NCBI GenBank assembly: GCA_964620425.1
Contig: CAZUGV010000007.1
Span: 1 to 64,000, forward strand
Length of the DNA stretch: 64,000 nt
DNA from: DASXUG01 sp964620425
Lineage (GTDB): Bacteria > Pseudomonadota > Gammaproteobacteria > Burkholderiales > Methylophilaceae
Reading direction: 5' to 3'
Below, piece after piece: positions 48,751 through 57,619 of this stretch; positions within the stretch are counted from its first letter, which is position 1, and each line of letters opens with the position of its first letter. Below the pieces are notes generated by a model, which was not told the DNA's origin, did not search any database, and was given only the letters and a program-made list of their open reading frames with translations. A program made the position numbers and the translations under genes.

Positions 48751-48984
48751 CTAATTGCCTTCAAACATTTGTTGTATGGTTTCTTGGTGCAAAGAATCAA
48801 AATGTGTAGGGATTGAGAATTTGCCTTTGCCTAAACCAAGCTGACGCATTTGTTTGTCTGCCAGTGGCGCAAGGCGAGCAACTGGTTTGCCAGCGCGCGC
48901 AATAATAACTTCATCGCCTGTTGCGGCTTGGTCAACATAACGAGAAAGCTGGGTTTTTGCTTCATGAATGTTAATTGTTTGCAT
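48751..48984 (-). CDS. Phd/YefM-family antitoxin
   Basis: A 77-residue antitoxin. The N-terminal DNA-binding domain reads MQTINIHEAKTQLSRYVDQA with GDEVIIARAGKPVARL, the Phd/YefM signature. The C-terminal tail (LHQETIQQMFEGN) would wrap the PIN toxin. A palindromic operator overlaps its promoter at 49019-49057, consistent with autoregulation. Confidence 0.9.
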   Translation of the reverse strand: MQTINIHEAKTQLSRYVDQAATGDEVIIARAGKPVARLAPLADKQMRQLGLGKGKFSIPTHFDSLHQETIQQMFEGN

Positions 48985-49018
48985 GTTGTGCCTTAAGAAA
49001 TACTTACGTTGAATACAT

Positions 49019-49057
49019 AACTGGACTAAGTTTAGTCCAGTTATAATAAGGTGTCAA
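49019..49057 (-). promoter_or_regulatory. Toxin-antitoxin promoter with palindromic operator
   Basis: A perfect TTGACA -35 (minus strand, 49052-49057), 17-base spacer and TAAACT -10 (49029-49034). A perfect 11-bp inverted repeat, AACTGGACTAA-GT-TTAGTCCAGTT (49019-49042), covers the -10, so a bound antitoxin would block RNA polymerase. Confidence 0.7.
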
Positions 49058-49111
49058 TTAAATGACAACATTGCAACGCAGTGGGTACGAAAAGCTCACG
49101 CTGCTTTGTCT

Positions 49112-51718
49112 CTACCCCTTCAAACTCTTACTCACCACCTCAAACACATCATTCGATAGATTCGGCGTTTCTAAAATTGCTTGCAAAGCCGCTTGCATCT
49201 GCGCTTGTAGTGCTGGCGTATAGCGCTTCCATTCCCGTAGCGGGGTGACTAGGCGAGCGGCCATTTGCGAGTTAATTCCGTTTAATTCAATAATCACATC
49301 GCGGAGTAGGGCGTAGCCTTGTCCGCTTGGGTGGTGGAATTTCACGGGGTTATTGATGGCAAATGAGGAGTAAAGCGAGCGCACGCGGTTTGGGTTTTTG
49401 ATATTAAATTCTGCATGCTGGCGCAGTTGGGCAAAGTCTTCAAAAATCGCATCTCGATTGGCAATTGCTTGTAGCGAGAACCATTTATCCACCACCAATT
49501 GGTAGGTGTTGAATCGTTCGTAAAAGTCGGCAAATACTTCGCTGCGTTCTGGCTTGGTGCTGTCAGATAAACACGCCAGCGCGGCGACGCGGTCTGTCAT
49601 ATTGTCAGCAGCTAGATAATGCGCTTTGGCACGTGCCGCACAGCCTGTGCCGTTAGATGCGGTTAGCAGTTCTAATACGGTGTTTTGCAAAGCCCTGCGC
49701 CCCATGGCTTGTGGGGTGATGGAGAACGTGCCTGTGTTGGCGTTGGCATCATAGAGTTCAGCCAGTGCGTCTTTATGCGCGCGCTTGATGCTGGTGAGTA
49801 GGTGCGTACGGGCTTGGTCAATCGCGGCAGGGTCAACCACTTTTTGGTGTTGCGAAATGACGGCGATAGAGGGCAGGGTGAGGGCACGTGCCAGTAAGGC
49901 TTTGTCGCCTTTTTCTGCTAAACCTTGTGCAATTAACACGCCAATATCGGCAATAAACTGCGAAATATCGGCCTCGGGGTTTGCCATCACGCGCTCGATA
50001 TTTCTGAGCGCCAGCGTTTGCCCAGCCTCCCACTTGTTAAAGCCATCAGTATCATGCACTTGCAATAGGCGTAAATTGTCGTCGCTGAGGTCAGTACTGA
50101 GTTTCACGGGTGCGGAAAAGCCGCGCAACACCGAAGGCACAGGGCGTGATGAGATATTATCAAAACTAAAAGTTTGCTCGCGTGCCGTCATTTCTAAAAT
50201 TCGGGTGGGTAGAATCTCTTGCCCTTGCGCATCGAGTAAACCCACGGCAATGGGGATATGTAGCGGTTTTTTGTCCGATTGTTCAGGCGTGTCGGGTTGC
50301 GATTGGGTGAATGTGAGGCTGTAACGTTGCTGCGTGGCATCGTAGTCTGCAAGCATCTCCAGCGTGGGTGTGCCAGCTTGTTTGTACCACAAAAAGAATT
50401 GCGACATGTCGCGACCAGAAGCATCCGCCATACATTGCACAAAATCATCGCAAGTCACTGCTTTGCCGTCATAGCGATCAAAATACAAATCAGTGGCTTT
50501 GCGGAAAGTTTCAGCACCTAGCAAGGTGTGCTGCATGCGTATTAACTCCGCGCCTTTCTCGTAGATGGTTTTGGTGTAAAAATTGTTGATTTCGATAAAG
50601 CTATCAGGCTGTACCGAGTGTGCTAAAGGGCTGGCATCTTCCGCAAATTGCATGCGTCGTAGCGTATCCACATCGTCAATCCGTTGCACGGCAGGGGAGT
50701 TCAAATCTGCGCTGAAGGATTGATCTCTAAAAACGGTAAAGCCTTCTTTGAGCGAGAGTTGAAACCAATCGCGGCAGGTGACGCGGTTGCCTGTCCAGTT
50801 ATGGAAGTATTCGTGTGCAATGACGGCTTCTACACTCAAAAAGTCGTTATCGGTGGCAGTTTCTTGGTGCGCCAGCACCAGCGCGGTATTGAAAATATTG
50901 AGCGAGGTGTTCTCCATCGCACCCATATTAAAGTCGCTCACCGCAACAATATTGAACAAGTCTAGCTGATATTCGCGCCCGTATTTTTCTTCATCCCAGC
51001 GCATGGATTTTTTCAGCGATTGCATGGCGTGGTCGCATTGCGCTTCATCACCTGGGCGCACATAAATATGTAAATCCACCTTGCGGCCAGACATGGTGGT
51101 AAAACTATCTGCCACACGCTCAAGTTTGCCAGCGACGAGCGCAAATAAATAACTCGGTTTGGGGAAAGGGTCATGCCATTGAGTAAAGTGGCGATTGTTG
51201 TCTAAATGGCCAGACGCCACCAAATTGCCGTTAGATAATAGCACAGGATAATTGGTTTTGTCGGCCTCGATTCTCACTGAGAAAATGCTCAGCACATCAG
51301 GTCGATCTTGGTAGAAGGTAATGCGCCTAAAGCCTTCTGCCTCGCATTGTGTGCAGTAGTTGCCTTGTGATTTATATAAGCCTTCCAGCGCGGTATTGGC
51401 GGCGGGGTCAATTTCAGTGGTGATGCTGAGGGTGAATTGTTCGCCCAATTTGGCAATGGTCATTTTGCCGTCACTTACTGTGTAGCCATCAAACGGTTTA
51501 CCATCCAACAAAACGGCAGTAATGGTTTGCGCTTCTCCATTTAACACTAAATCATGGCTGGTTGATGCAGGATTTTTTGTATATTGCGTTGTGGCGGTGA
51601 CGATGGTTTTTTCTTCAAATAGCTGAAAAACCAACTCGATTTTCTTCGCGTTGTAAGCGGCTGGCGTGTAATCTTTTAGGTAGATGGTGGATGGTTTGAT
51701 ATTGTTTTCTGTGCGCAT
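49112..51718 (-). CDS. pepN: Aminopeptidase N (M1 family)
   Basis: An 868-residue zinc aminopeptidase. The exopeptidase motif G-A-M-E-N is at 266-270, the zinc site H-E-Y-F-H at 302-306 with Glu325 (LKEGFTVF). Length matches E. coli PepN (870). ATG 51718 is chosen because homologues begin about there; a start at 51748 would add ten residues. The 3' end is duplicated at 48226-48300 on the far side of the toxin-antitoxin pair. Confidence 0.95.
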   Translation of the reverse strand: MRTENNIKPSTIYLKDYTPAAYNAKKIELVFQLFEEKTIVTATTQYTKNPASTSHDLVLNGEAQTITAVLLDGKPFDGYTVSDGKMTIAKLGEQFTLSITTEIDPAANTALEGLYKSQGNYCTQCEAEGFRRITFYQDRPDVLSIFSVRIEADKTNYPVLLSNGNLVASGHLDNNRHFTQWHDPFPKPSYLFALVAGKLERVADSFTTMSGRKVDLHIYVRPGDEAQCDHAMQSLKKSMRWDEEKYGREYQLDLFNIVAVSDFNMGAMENTSLNIFNTALVLAHQETATDNDFLSVEAVIAHEYFHNWTGNRVTCRDWFQLSLKEGFTVFRDQSFSADLNSPAVQRIDDVDTLRRMQFAEDASPLAHSVQPDSFIEINNFYTKTIYEKGAELIRMQHTLLGAETFRKATDLYFDRYDGKAVTCDDFVQCMADASGRDMSQFFLWYKQAGTPTLEMLADYDATQQRYSLTFTQSQPDTPEQSDKKPLHIPIAVGLLDAQGQEILPTRILEMTAREQTFSFDNISSRPVPSVLRGFSAPVKLSTDLSDDNLRLLQVHDTDGFNKWEAGQTLALRNIERVMANPEADISQFIADIGVLIAQGLAEKGDKALLARALTLPSIAVISQHQKVVDPAAIDQARTHLLTSIKRAHKDALAELYDANANTGTFSITPQAMGRRALQNTVLELLTASNGTGCAARAKAHYLAADNMTDRVAALACLSDSTKPERSEVFADFYERFNTYQLVVDKWFSLQAIANRDAIFEDFAQLRQHAEFNIKNPNRVRSLYSSFAINNPVKFHHPSGQGYALLRDVIIELNGINSQMAARLVTPLREWKRYTPALQAQMQAALQAILETPNLSNDVFEVVSKSLKG

Positions 51719-51770
51719 GAGAATTTTCTTTAATGAAGTTTCATCCATTATATACGATACGCATAGACAT

Positions 51771-51800
51771 AAAAAAAGCGCCTCAAAAGAGGCGCTTTTT
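51771..51800 (-). terminator. Rho-independent terminator after tkt
   Basis: AGCGCCTC and GAGGCGCT with an AAAA/TTTT loop, A-run on one side and T-run on the other. It closes the tkt transcript before pepN. Confidence 0.85.
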
Positions 51801-51820
51801 AGTTAGTCAGTCGCTAAAAA

Positions 51821-53803
51821 TTAGAGAACTGACTTAACTGTATTGACTACGTTTTCAACTGTGAAGCCAAAGTGCTTCATCAAAGCACCGCCAGGAGCTG
51901 ATTCACCGAATGTATCGATGCCAACTACAGCGCCTTCTAAACCAACATACTTACGCCAGAAATCTGGGTGAGCAGCTTCAACAGCCACGCGTTTAACGCC
52001 TAGCGTCAATACGCTGTCTTTGTAAGCTTGGTCTTGACGGTCAAATACATTAGTTGATGGCATTGAAACCACGCGTACTTTTGTACCTGCTGCGTTTAAC
52101 TCAGCAGCCGCTTGAATAGCCAAATCTAACTCAGAACCGTTAGCGATGATGATGACTTGTGCACCAGCCACGTCAGAGAACACATAACCACCCTTACGGA
52201 TTAAGTCAAAGTCTTTGCTGTCGTGTTTGATGCCTGGCACTGCTTGACGGCTTAATACCAAGCTGGTTGGGCCTTCAGTGCGCTCTACTGCAGCAACCCA
52301 TGCAACGGTTGTTTCTGTAGAGTCAGCTGGACGCCATACATCCATACGAGGAATCATGCGCAAGCCAGATGTGTTTTCTACTGGTTGGTGGGTTGGACCA
52401 TCTTCACCTTGACCGATAGAGTCATGTGTTAATACATAAACAACGCGTTGGTGCATTAATGCAGACATACGCATACCGTTTTTCATGTAGTCAGAGAACA
52501 TGTGGAAAGTACCGCCGTATGGCAACAAGCCACCGTGCAATGCCATACCGTTCATGATGGCAGCCATACCAAACTCACGTACACCGTAAGAGATGTAGTT
52601 GCCTGGCTCTTTGCCGCTTACATGTTTGAAAGCTTTAGAAGCTGTTAGGTTTGAACCTGTTAAGTCAGCTGAACCACCCAAGAATTCTGGAAGAATTGGT
52701 GCTAATGCAGTGATTGCTTTTTGTGAAGCTTGACGTGTAGCCAATTTCTCAGCTTTTTCGTTAGTTTCAGCAATGATTGCGTCTGTTAATGCTTTCCAGT
52801 TAGCTGGCAATTCACCTGCCATACGGCGTTTGAATTCAGCAGCTTCAGCTGGGAATGCAGCTGCGTAAGCAGCAAATTTAGCATCCCATGCAGACTCACG
52901 TGCAGCGCCTTTGTCTTTTTGATTCCAGCCTTCGTAAACGTCAGCAGGAATTTCGAATGGCGCATGTGGCCAGCCGATTTCAGCACGTGTAGCTGCAACT
53001 TCGTCGTCACCTAATGCAGAACCGTGGCAATCGTGTGAGCCAGATTTGTTTGGTGAACCTTTACCAATGATTGTTTTACAGCAGATCAATGATGGTTTGT
53101 CTGTCACTTTTTTAGCTGCATCAATTGCAGCTTGGATTGCAGCAGAATCGTGACCATCAACAGAAACTACATGCCAGCCGTATGATTCAAAACGTTTTGG
53201 TGTGTCGTCTGTGTACCAACCTTCGATATGACCATCGATAGAAATGCCGTTGTCATCCCAGAATGCCATTAATTTGCCTAGACCCCATGTACCTGCCAAT
53301 GCGCAAGCTTCATGAGAAACGCCTTCCATCATACAACCGTCGCCCAAGAACACATAAGTGTAGTGGTCAACAATGTCGTGGCCAGGTTTGTTGAATTGGT
53401 CAGCCAATAATTTTTCAGCCATCGCAAAACCAACACCGTTAGCAATACCTTGACCTAAAGGACCAGTCGTTGTTTCAACGCCAGCAGCATAACCGTACTC
53501 TGGGTGACCAGCACATTGTGAGTGCAATTGACGGAAAGTCTTGATTTGCTCCATTGCTACATCGTAGCCAGTCAAATGTAATAATGAGTAAATCAACATT
53601 GAGCCATGGCCGTTAGACAATACGAAACGGTCACGGTTAGCCCATTTTGGGTTGTTTGGGTTGTGGCTTAAGTTGTGATTCCACACTACTTCTGCGATTT
53701 CAGCCATACCCATTGGTGCGCCTGGGTGACCAGAGTTAGCTTTTTGCACTGCGTCCATGCTTAAGGCACGGATAGCATTACATAAGTCGTTACGTGTTGC
53801 CAT
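51821..53803 (-). CDS. tkt: Transketolase
   Basis: A 660-residue thiamine-diphosphate transketolase of the pentose phosphate and RuMP carbon rearrangements. SGHPGAPMGMAE, the TPP loop GDGCMMEGVSHEA ending near DDNGISIDG, THDSIGQGEDGPTHQPVE and RMSALMHQ are present. In a methylotroph it regenerates ribulose 5-phosphate. Shine-Dalgarno GGGAGAA just upstream. Confidence 0.96.
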   Translation of the reverse strand: MATRNDLCNAIRALSMDAVQKANSGHPGAPMGMAEIAEVVWNHNLSHNPNNPKWANRDRFVLSNGHGSMLIYSLLHLTGYDVAMEQIKTFRQLHSQCAGHPEYGYAAGVETTTGPLGQGIANGVGFAMAEKLLADQFNKPGHDIVDHYTYVFLGDGCMMEGVSHEACALAGTWGLGKLMAFWDDNGISIDGHIEGWYTDDTPKRFESYGWHVVSVDGHDSAAIQAAIDAAKKVTDKPSLICCKTIIGKGSPNKSGSHDCHGSALGDDEVAATRAEIGWPHAPFEIPADVYEGWNQKDKGAARESAWDAKFAAYAAAFPAEAAEFKRRMAGELPANWKALTDAIIAETNEKAEKLATRQASQKAITALAPILPEFLGGSADLTGSNLTASKAFKHVSGKEPGNYISYGVREFGMAAIMNGMALHGGLLPYGGTFHMFSDYMKNGMRMSALMHQRVVYVLTHDSIGQGEDGPTHQPVENTSGLRMIPRMDVWRPADSTETTVAWVAAVERTEGPTSLVLSRQAVPGIKHDSKDFDLIRKGGYVFSDVAGAQVIIIANGSELDLAIQAAAELNAAGTKVRVVSMPSTNVFDRQDQAYKDSVLTLGVKRVAVEAAHPDFWRKYVGLEGAVVGIDTFGESAPGGALMKHFGFTVENVVNTVKSVL

Positions 53804-54087
53804 GAAGTTCTCCCTAGAGGTTAATTAAAACAATATAAAGGTGCCGTTAGCGCGGCCACTTAACAAATCTGCTGAACATGTCTTTTGATAAACTTTATTC
53901 TCTGTATTACAACCAGATAGCTTGCAATCAATACAAGCATTAAAAACAATTCGCGATTATTGCCTAGATAATCATTTTCGGCAATACCAAAAACCGTACC
54001 GCGTGGATTTTAAACGAGATTGATGGATTGGTAACCAAAATTGCGTAGTTTTGAATAATCTTGTGTGCCAAGTTTGTCAGTGGCAAG

Positions 54088-55086
54088 CTAAAACAATTCG
54101 ATATCGCTATCTTTTTTAATTTCTTGCAGATGACCGTTTGCTACGAGTTGCTCGTAACTGTGGGCGCAATTTCGACCATGGTTTTTAGCGTAATATAAAG
54201 CCGCATCAGCACGATCGATTAACAACGAGGCATTATCATCAGATGAAAGTTGGGTATAACCTACGCTGACTGTGACCAAGCCGATTTGCGGAAAGTTAAA
54301 TGCTGATACTTTCTCTCTGAAGCGATTAATGACGCGTGAGACATCTTCTAAAGATGGGCAATCAAATATCCCTACAAACTCTTCTCCGCCAAATCTAAAT
54401 AGTAAATCTTGTTCGCGAAACGTTTGGGTCATGAGCTGTGAGAAAAGCAACAGTACTTCATCGCCAATTAAGTGGCCAAAGTCATCATTTACGCGTTTAA
54501 AGTGGTCAATATCAAATATGGCTAGGAAGCTTTTATGCTCCAGCTTGTCGTCCTTACGGGCGTGTTGGCTAATAAGTGCCGCAAAAACTTTATTAATTTT
54601 AGTGTCAAAAGTTTTGCGGTTGAGTAGACCAGTTAAAGTGTCCCGTTCGTTTTCGTTGATAAGCCCGATATAGTTTTGGTAAATCTTGAGCAGGCTTTTA
54701 ATGATTACTTCAGTATTGGGGTCAGCATGATTTAGCGATACTGCGATGGTCGAGGTGATAACGTTTTTATTGTTTTTTAGCGGATACAACAGTGCGCGGC
54801 AGGGTGTTATCGGCACATCCAAAATGATAGGTTTTGAGGATTTAAAGCTTTTAATCAGTTCAGCTTTAAATGCATCTGGAAGTTTGATGGTTAGGTTTTT
54901 TCCATTTGAACTTAAGGCAGAAAAGATCTCAAGCTTTTTATCCGTTAGCGTATAAAGTACTGTGGAGTCTTGGGAAGTAAAATCTGATATGGTTTTAAGC
55001 AACATCAGCTCTAAAGTTAATGGCTCACGCTCACTAGTTATCGTGATTAGCTTTTGCAACAAGTCTGTTATTGCTGTTGTAGCCAA
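54088..55086 (-). CDS. Diguanylate cyclase
   Basis: A 332-residue protein with an N-terminal region of about 145 residues that resembles a GAF-type sensor, then a GGDEF domain. The active site reads G-G-E-E-F at 233-237 and FDIDHFKRVND is upstream. The RxxD product-inhibition site is present (R-E-Q-D, 224-227). No membrane segment. It makes cyclic di-GMP in response to an unknown cytosolic signal. The 284 bases before tkt hold no gene. Confidence 0.9.
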   Translation of the reverse strand: MATTAITDLLQKLITITSEREPLTLELMLLKTISDFTSQDSTVLYTLTDKKLEIFSALSSNGKNLTIKLPDAFKAELIKSFKSSKPIILDVPITPCRALLYPLKNNKNVITSTIAVSLNHADPNTEVIIKSLLKIYQNYIGLINENERDTLTGLLNRKTFDTKINKVFAALISQHARKDDKLEHKSFLAIFDIDHFKRVNDDFGHLIGDEVLLLFSQLMTQTFREQDLLFRFGGEEFVGIFDCPSLEDVSRVINRFREKVSAFNFPQIGLVTVSVGYTQLSSDDNASLLIDRADAALYYAKNHGRNCAHSYEQLVANGHLQEIKKDSDIELF

Positions 55087-55119
55087 AGTGCTACCTTTTT
55101 TATTTGTTTACACTTAATG

Positions 55120-55149
55120 ATTATATGATGTTTTTTTATAAGTTGTCTT
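55120..55149 (-). promoter_or_regulatory. Probable promoter of the diguanylate cyclase
   Basis: A perfect TATAAT on the minus strand (55120-55125), AAGACA 18 bases further upstream (55144-55149), and a start predicted near 55113, just before the gene at 55086. Confidence 0.45.
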
Positions 55150-55393
55150 AAATTGATTTGCGAAAGTAAACAGCAACTTCAATTAACTTATAGACTTGAA
55201 AGTGATTTTAGGTTTTATCTCCATCATTGAAGCTGTCAAAAGTTGTCTATTCGTCGAAGATGTTGATGTCCTAAACATGGAAGTGTTGCATAATCTGTAA
55301 CTTGATTCCGAAAGCTGAGCAATACATTAACCAATGTTTTTGTCAGTGAGCTTTGCGCTTAGCTTGGAATACAATATTAAAGAAATTAATCAT
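55150..55393. other. Intergenic stretch without visible gene
   Basis: Between the divergent diguanylate cyclase and flippase genes. AT-rich; I see no reading frame, hairpin or repeat worth naming beyond the promoter to its left. Confidence 0.5.
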
Positions 55394-56707
55394 ATGCAAA
55401 ATTTAAAACAAAAATCAATTAATGCAGCCTACTGGACTTTTGGCTCCTATGCTGTTTCGCAGGCGATTCGGTTTGGTAGCAACTTAGTGTTAACGCACAT
55501 TTTAGCCCCAGAGTATTTTGGATTAATGGCTATTGTGACAGTGTTTATGATAGGTCTTGGCATGTTTTCTGATATTGGTTTGAGTCAGAATATCATTCAA
55601 TCTGATCGCTCAAATGATCAGACTTTTTTAGATACAGCATGGACGTTGCAAATAGCCAGAGGCTTTATATTGTGGCTGGCTTGTATCATTGGTGCTTACC
55701 CTATGTCACTTTTTTATCATAATGAAATGTTGCTATGGGTGATTCCTGTGGCTGGTTTTGCGAGCGTCATTTCATCATTTAACTCAACTGCTCTGGATGT
55801 GGCAAGTAAAAACTTATCGCTAAAAACGCTTACGTTTATTGAGTTAGGAACACAATTACTCAATGTTGTAATTATGCTGTTGTGGGCTTTAGTTTACCCT
55901 TCTGTTTGGGCATTAGTGGCAGGCAGTTTGTCAGGGGCATTGGTTAAAGTGATTTTAAGCCATACTTTATTTGCGGGCGCTCGAAATAAACTTCACTGGG
56001 ATACAAGCCAAGTAAAATATATGGTGAATTTTGGTAGCTGGATATTCATTAGCACGATATTTGGTTTTTTTGTGAATAGTGGGTCAGGTTTGATTTTGGG
56101 TAAGTTTGTTTCAATGGCTGAATTAGGTGTTTTTAGTTTAGCGTTCACCTTAGCTAACATGGTTGTTCAGGTATATCAGCAAGTTGATAATCGCGTTATT
56201 TTTCCATTGTTGGTCAAAATCAGAGATTTAGAAAACGCTGAAATGCGAAAGCGAATTGCCAAAATTAAACTTGCTGTCATTGGTCTATTCTTACCTCCAT
56301 TATGGATTTTGATTATTTTTGGTCAGCAAGTTGTGGATCTGATTTTTGATCATCGTTATCACGGTGGGGGTTGGATTCTGCGTTTAATTGCATTGGGTTC
56401 AGTGCCGTATATCATTTCTGGGATCGGTCAGTTTTACATCGCTAATGGTAACAGCAAGGTATTAATGCAATTAACTATTGTTAAATCGATCTTTTATTTT
56501 ATCGCCATATTCGTGGGTTATCAGATCGCTGGCTCAAATGGAATTATTATTGCAATTGCCTTATATCCAATCCTTAATTATCTAATAGAGGTCTATGTTC
56601 AACACCAATACAGGGTTTGGTTAGCAAGCATTGACATTTCCTTTATTATATTGACGATGGTGGTTGTATATATTGGATTTCAAGCTTTTCCACTCGTATT
56701 GCCATAA
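55394..56707 (+). CDS. Polysaccharide/oligosaccharide flippase (Wzx-like)
   Basis: A 437-residue membrane protein with 12 or more helices. AAYWTFGSYAVSQAIRFGSNLVLTHILAPEYFGLMA contains the diagnostic short motifs NLVLTHIL and PEYFGL of the MOP superfamily, lipopolysaccharide O-unit/polysaccharide exporter type. Homologues flip lipid-linked sugars across the inner membrane. ATG 55394 is preferred over an upstream in-frame ATG at 55334. It is followed by a glycosyltransferase gene, so a surface glycan role is likely. Confidence 0.85.
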   Translation: MQNLKQKSINAAYWTFGSYAVSQAIRFGSNLVLTHILAPEYFGLMAIVTVFMIGLGMFSDIGLSQNIIQSDRSNDQTFLDTAWTLQIARGFILWLACIIGAYPMSLFYHNEMLLWVIPVAGFASVISSFNSTALDVASKNLSLKTLTFIELGTQLLNVVIMLLWALVYPSVWALVAGSLSGALVKVILSHTLFAGARNKLHWDTSQVKYMVNFGSWIFISTIFGFFVNSGSGLILGKFVSMAELGVFSLAFTLANMVVQVYQQVDNRVIFPLLVKIRDLENAEMRKRIAKIKLAVIGLFLPPLWILIIFGQQVVDLIFDHRYHGGGWILRLIALGSVPYIISGIGQFYIANGNSKVLMQLTIVKSIFYFIAIFVGYQIAGSNGIIIAIALYPILNYLIEVYVQHQYRVWLASIDISFIILTMVVVYIGFQAFPLVLP

Positions 56708-56851
56708 CTCATGGTGTTTAAAACGGTGAGTCATAATAAAGCTGAGTCAACCCAAACAGACCCACGTTTTTAATACCATCATTCATTGGAATAAATACTA
56801 CGTCAATGTACTATATACGTTCATCATTAATTACATTACTGGAAATATATA

Positions 56852-57502
56852 ATGAAATTTGAAGTCGATAAAACCTTTTGCATCAGCATTAATAGTCGAC
56901 ATGACAAACAAGCACTCGCTACTAAAAATTTAAGCCCTCTTGTTAGTAAAGCTGAGTTTTGGCTTGTTGAGAAAGATTCGGAAAACCCAGAAAGAGGTTG
57001 CTATAACTCGCATAGAGATATTGCGCTATATGGGCTTAAAAACAATTTAGACCGCATTATGATATTTGAAGATGATGTACAGTTTAGCCGCATACCATCA
57101 GAGAAGGAAATGGAGCGATTTAACAAGCATCTGCTTTCGAATACTGGCGAGCTCTTTTACTTGGGTGCAATTCTCGGACGTAATTGGCTCACAAGGAACT
57201 GGGGCGTTGTTGGCTGTAACGTTTTTTGCACACAGTCTTACATTATTAACCGTAAAGGAATGAAAAAGCTTGCCGAAACGCCATACTCTGGACTGCCCAT
57301 TGATGTGCTTTTTTTTCAGCAGTTTGAATCATACATGACGCTACCAATGATTACCTCACAGGTCTCTGCTGAAATAATACAAAGCGATATTGCACAAACC
57401 AGAAAAAGTGAAAGTAACCTTAACGATGATATTTGGGTTAAAAATCAAAGAAGCCAATACCTGTCTATTATTAAAAACATCCCAAAATCGTTTTTTGGGT
57501 AG
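56852..57502 (+). CDS. GT25-family glycosyltransferase
   Basis: A 216-residue glycosyltransferase of the LPS-type family 25. The catalytic metal motif is F-E-D-D-V (72-76), following CYNSHRDIALYG (50-61), with the family-typical TQSYIINRKGMKKL. Cytosolic or peripheral. It probably adds a galactose-like sugar to a surface glycan, with the flippase 145 bases upstream. The AT-rich composition differs little from neighbours. Confidence 0.8.
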   Translation: MKFEVDKTFCISINSRHDKQALATKNLSPLVSKAEFWLVEKDSENPERGCYNSHRDIALYGLKNNLDRIMIFEDDVQFSRIPSEKEMERFNKHLLSNTGELFYLGAILGRNWLTRNWGVVGCNVFCTQSYIINRKGMKKLAETPYSGLPIDVLFFQQFESYMTLPMITSQVSAEIIQSDIAQTRKSESNLNDDIWVKNQRSQYLSIIKNIPKSFFG

Positions 57503-57619
57503 TTTATTGTTTTTAGATTTACTGTAACGCTAAAAATAATGACGATTTCCTAGATTCCTAGCCAATATTCTTTTTAACCCATTGTTTAATTGTGATAGAT
57601 ATGTTTCTGGTGTTGGGTT

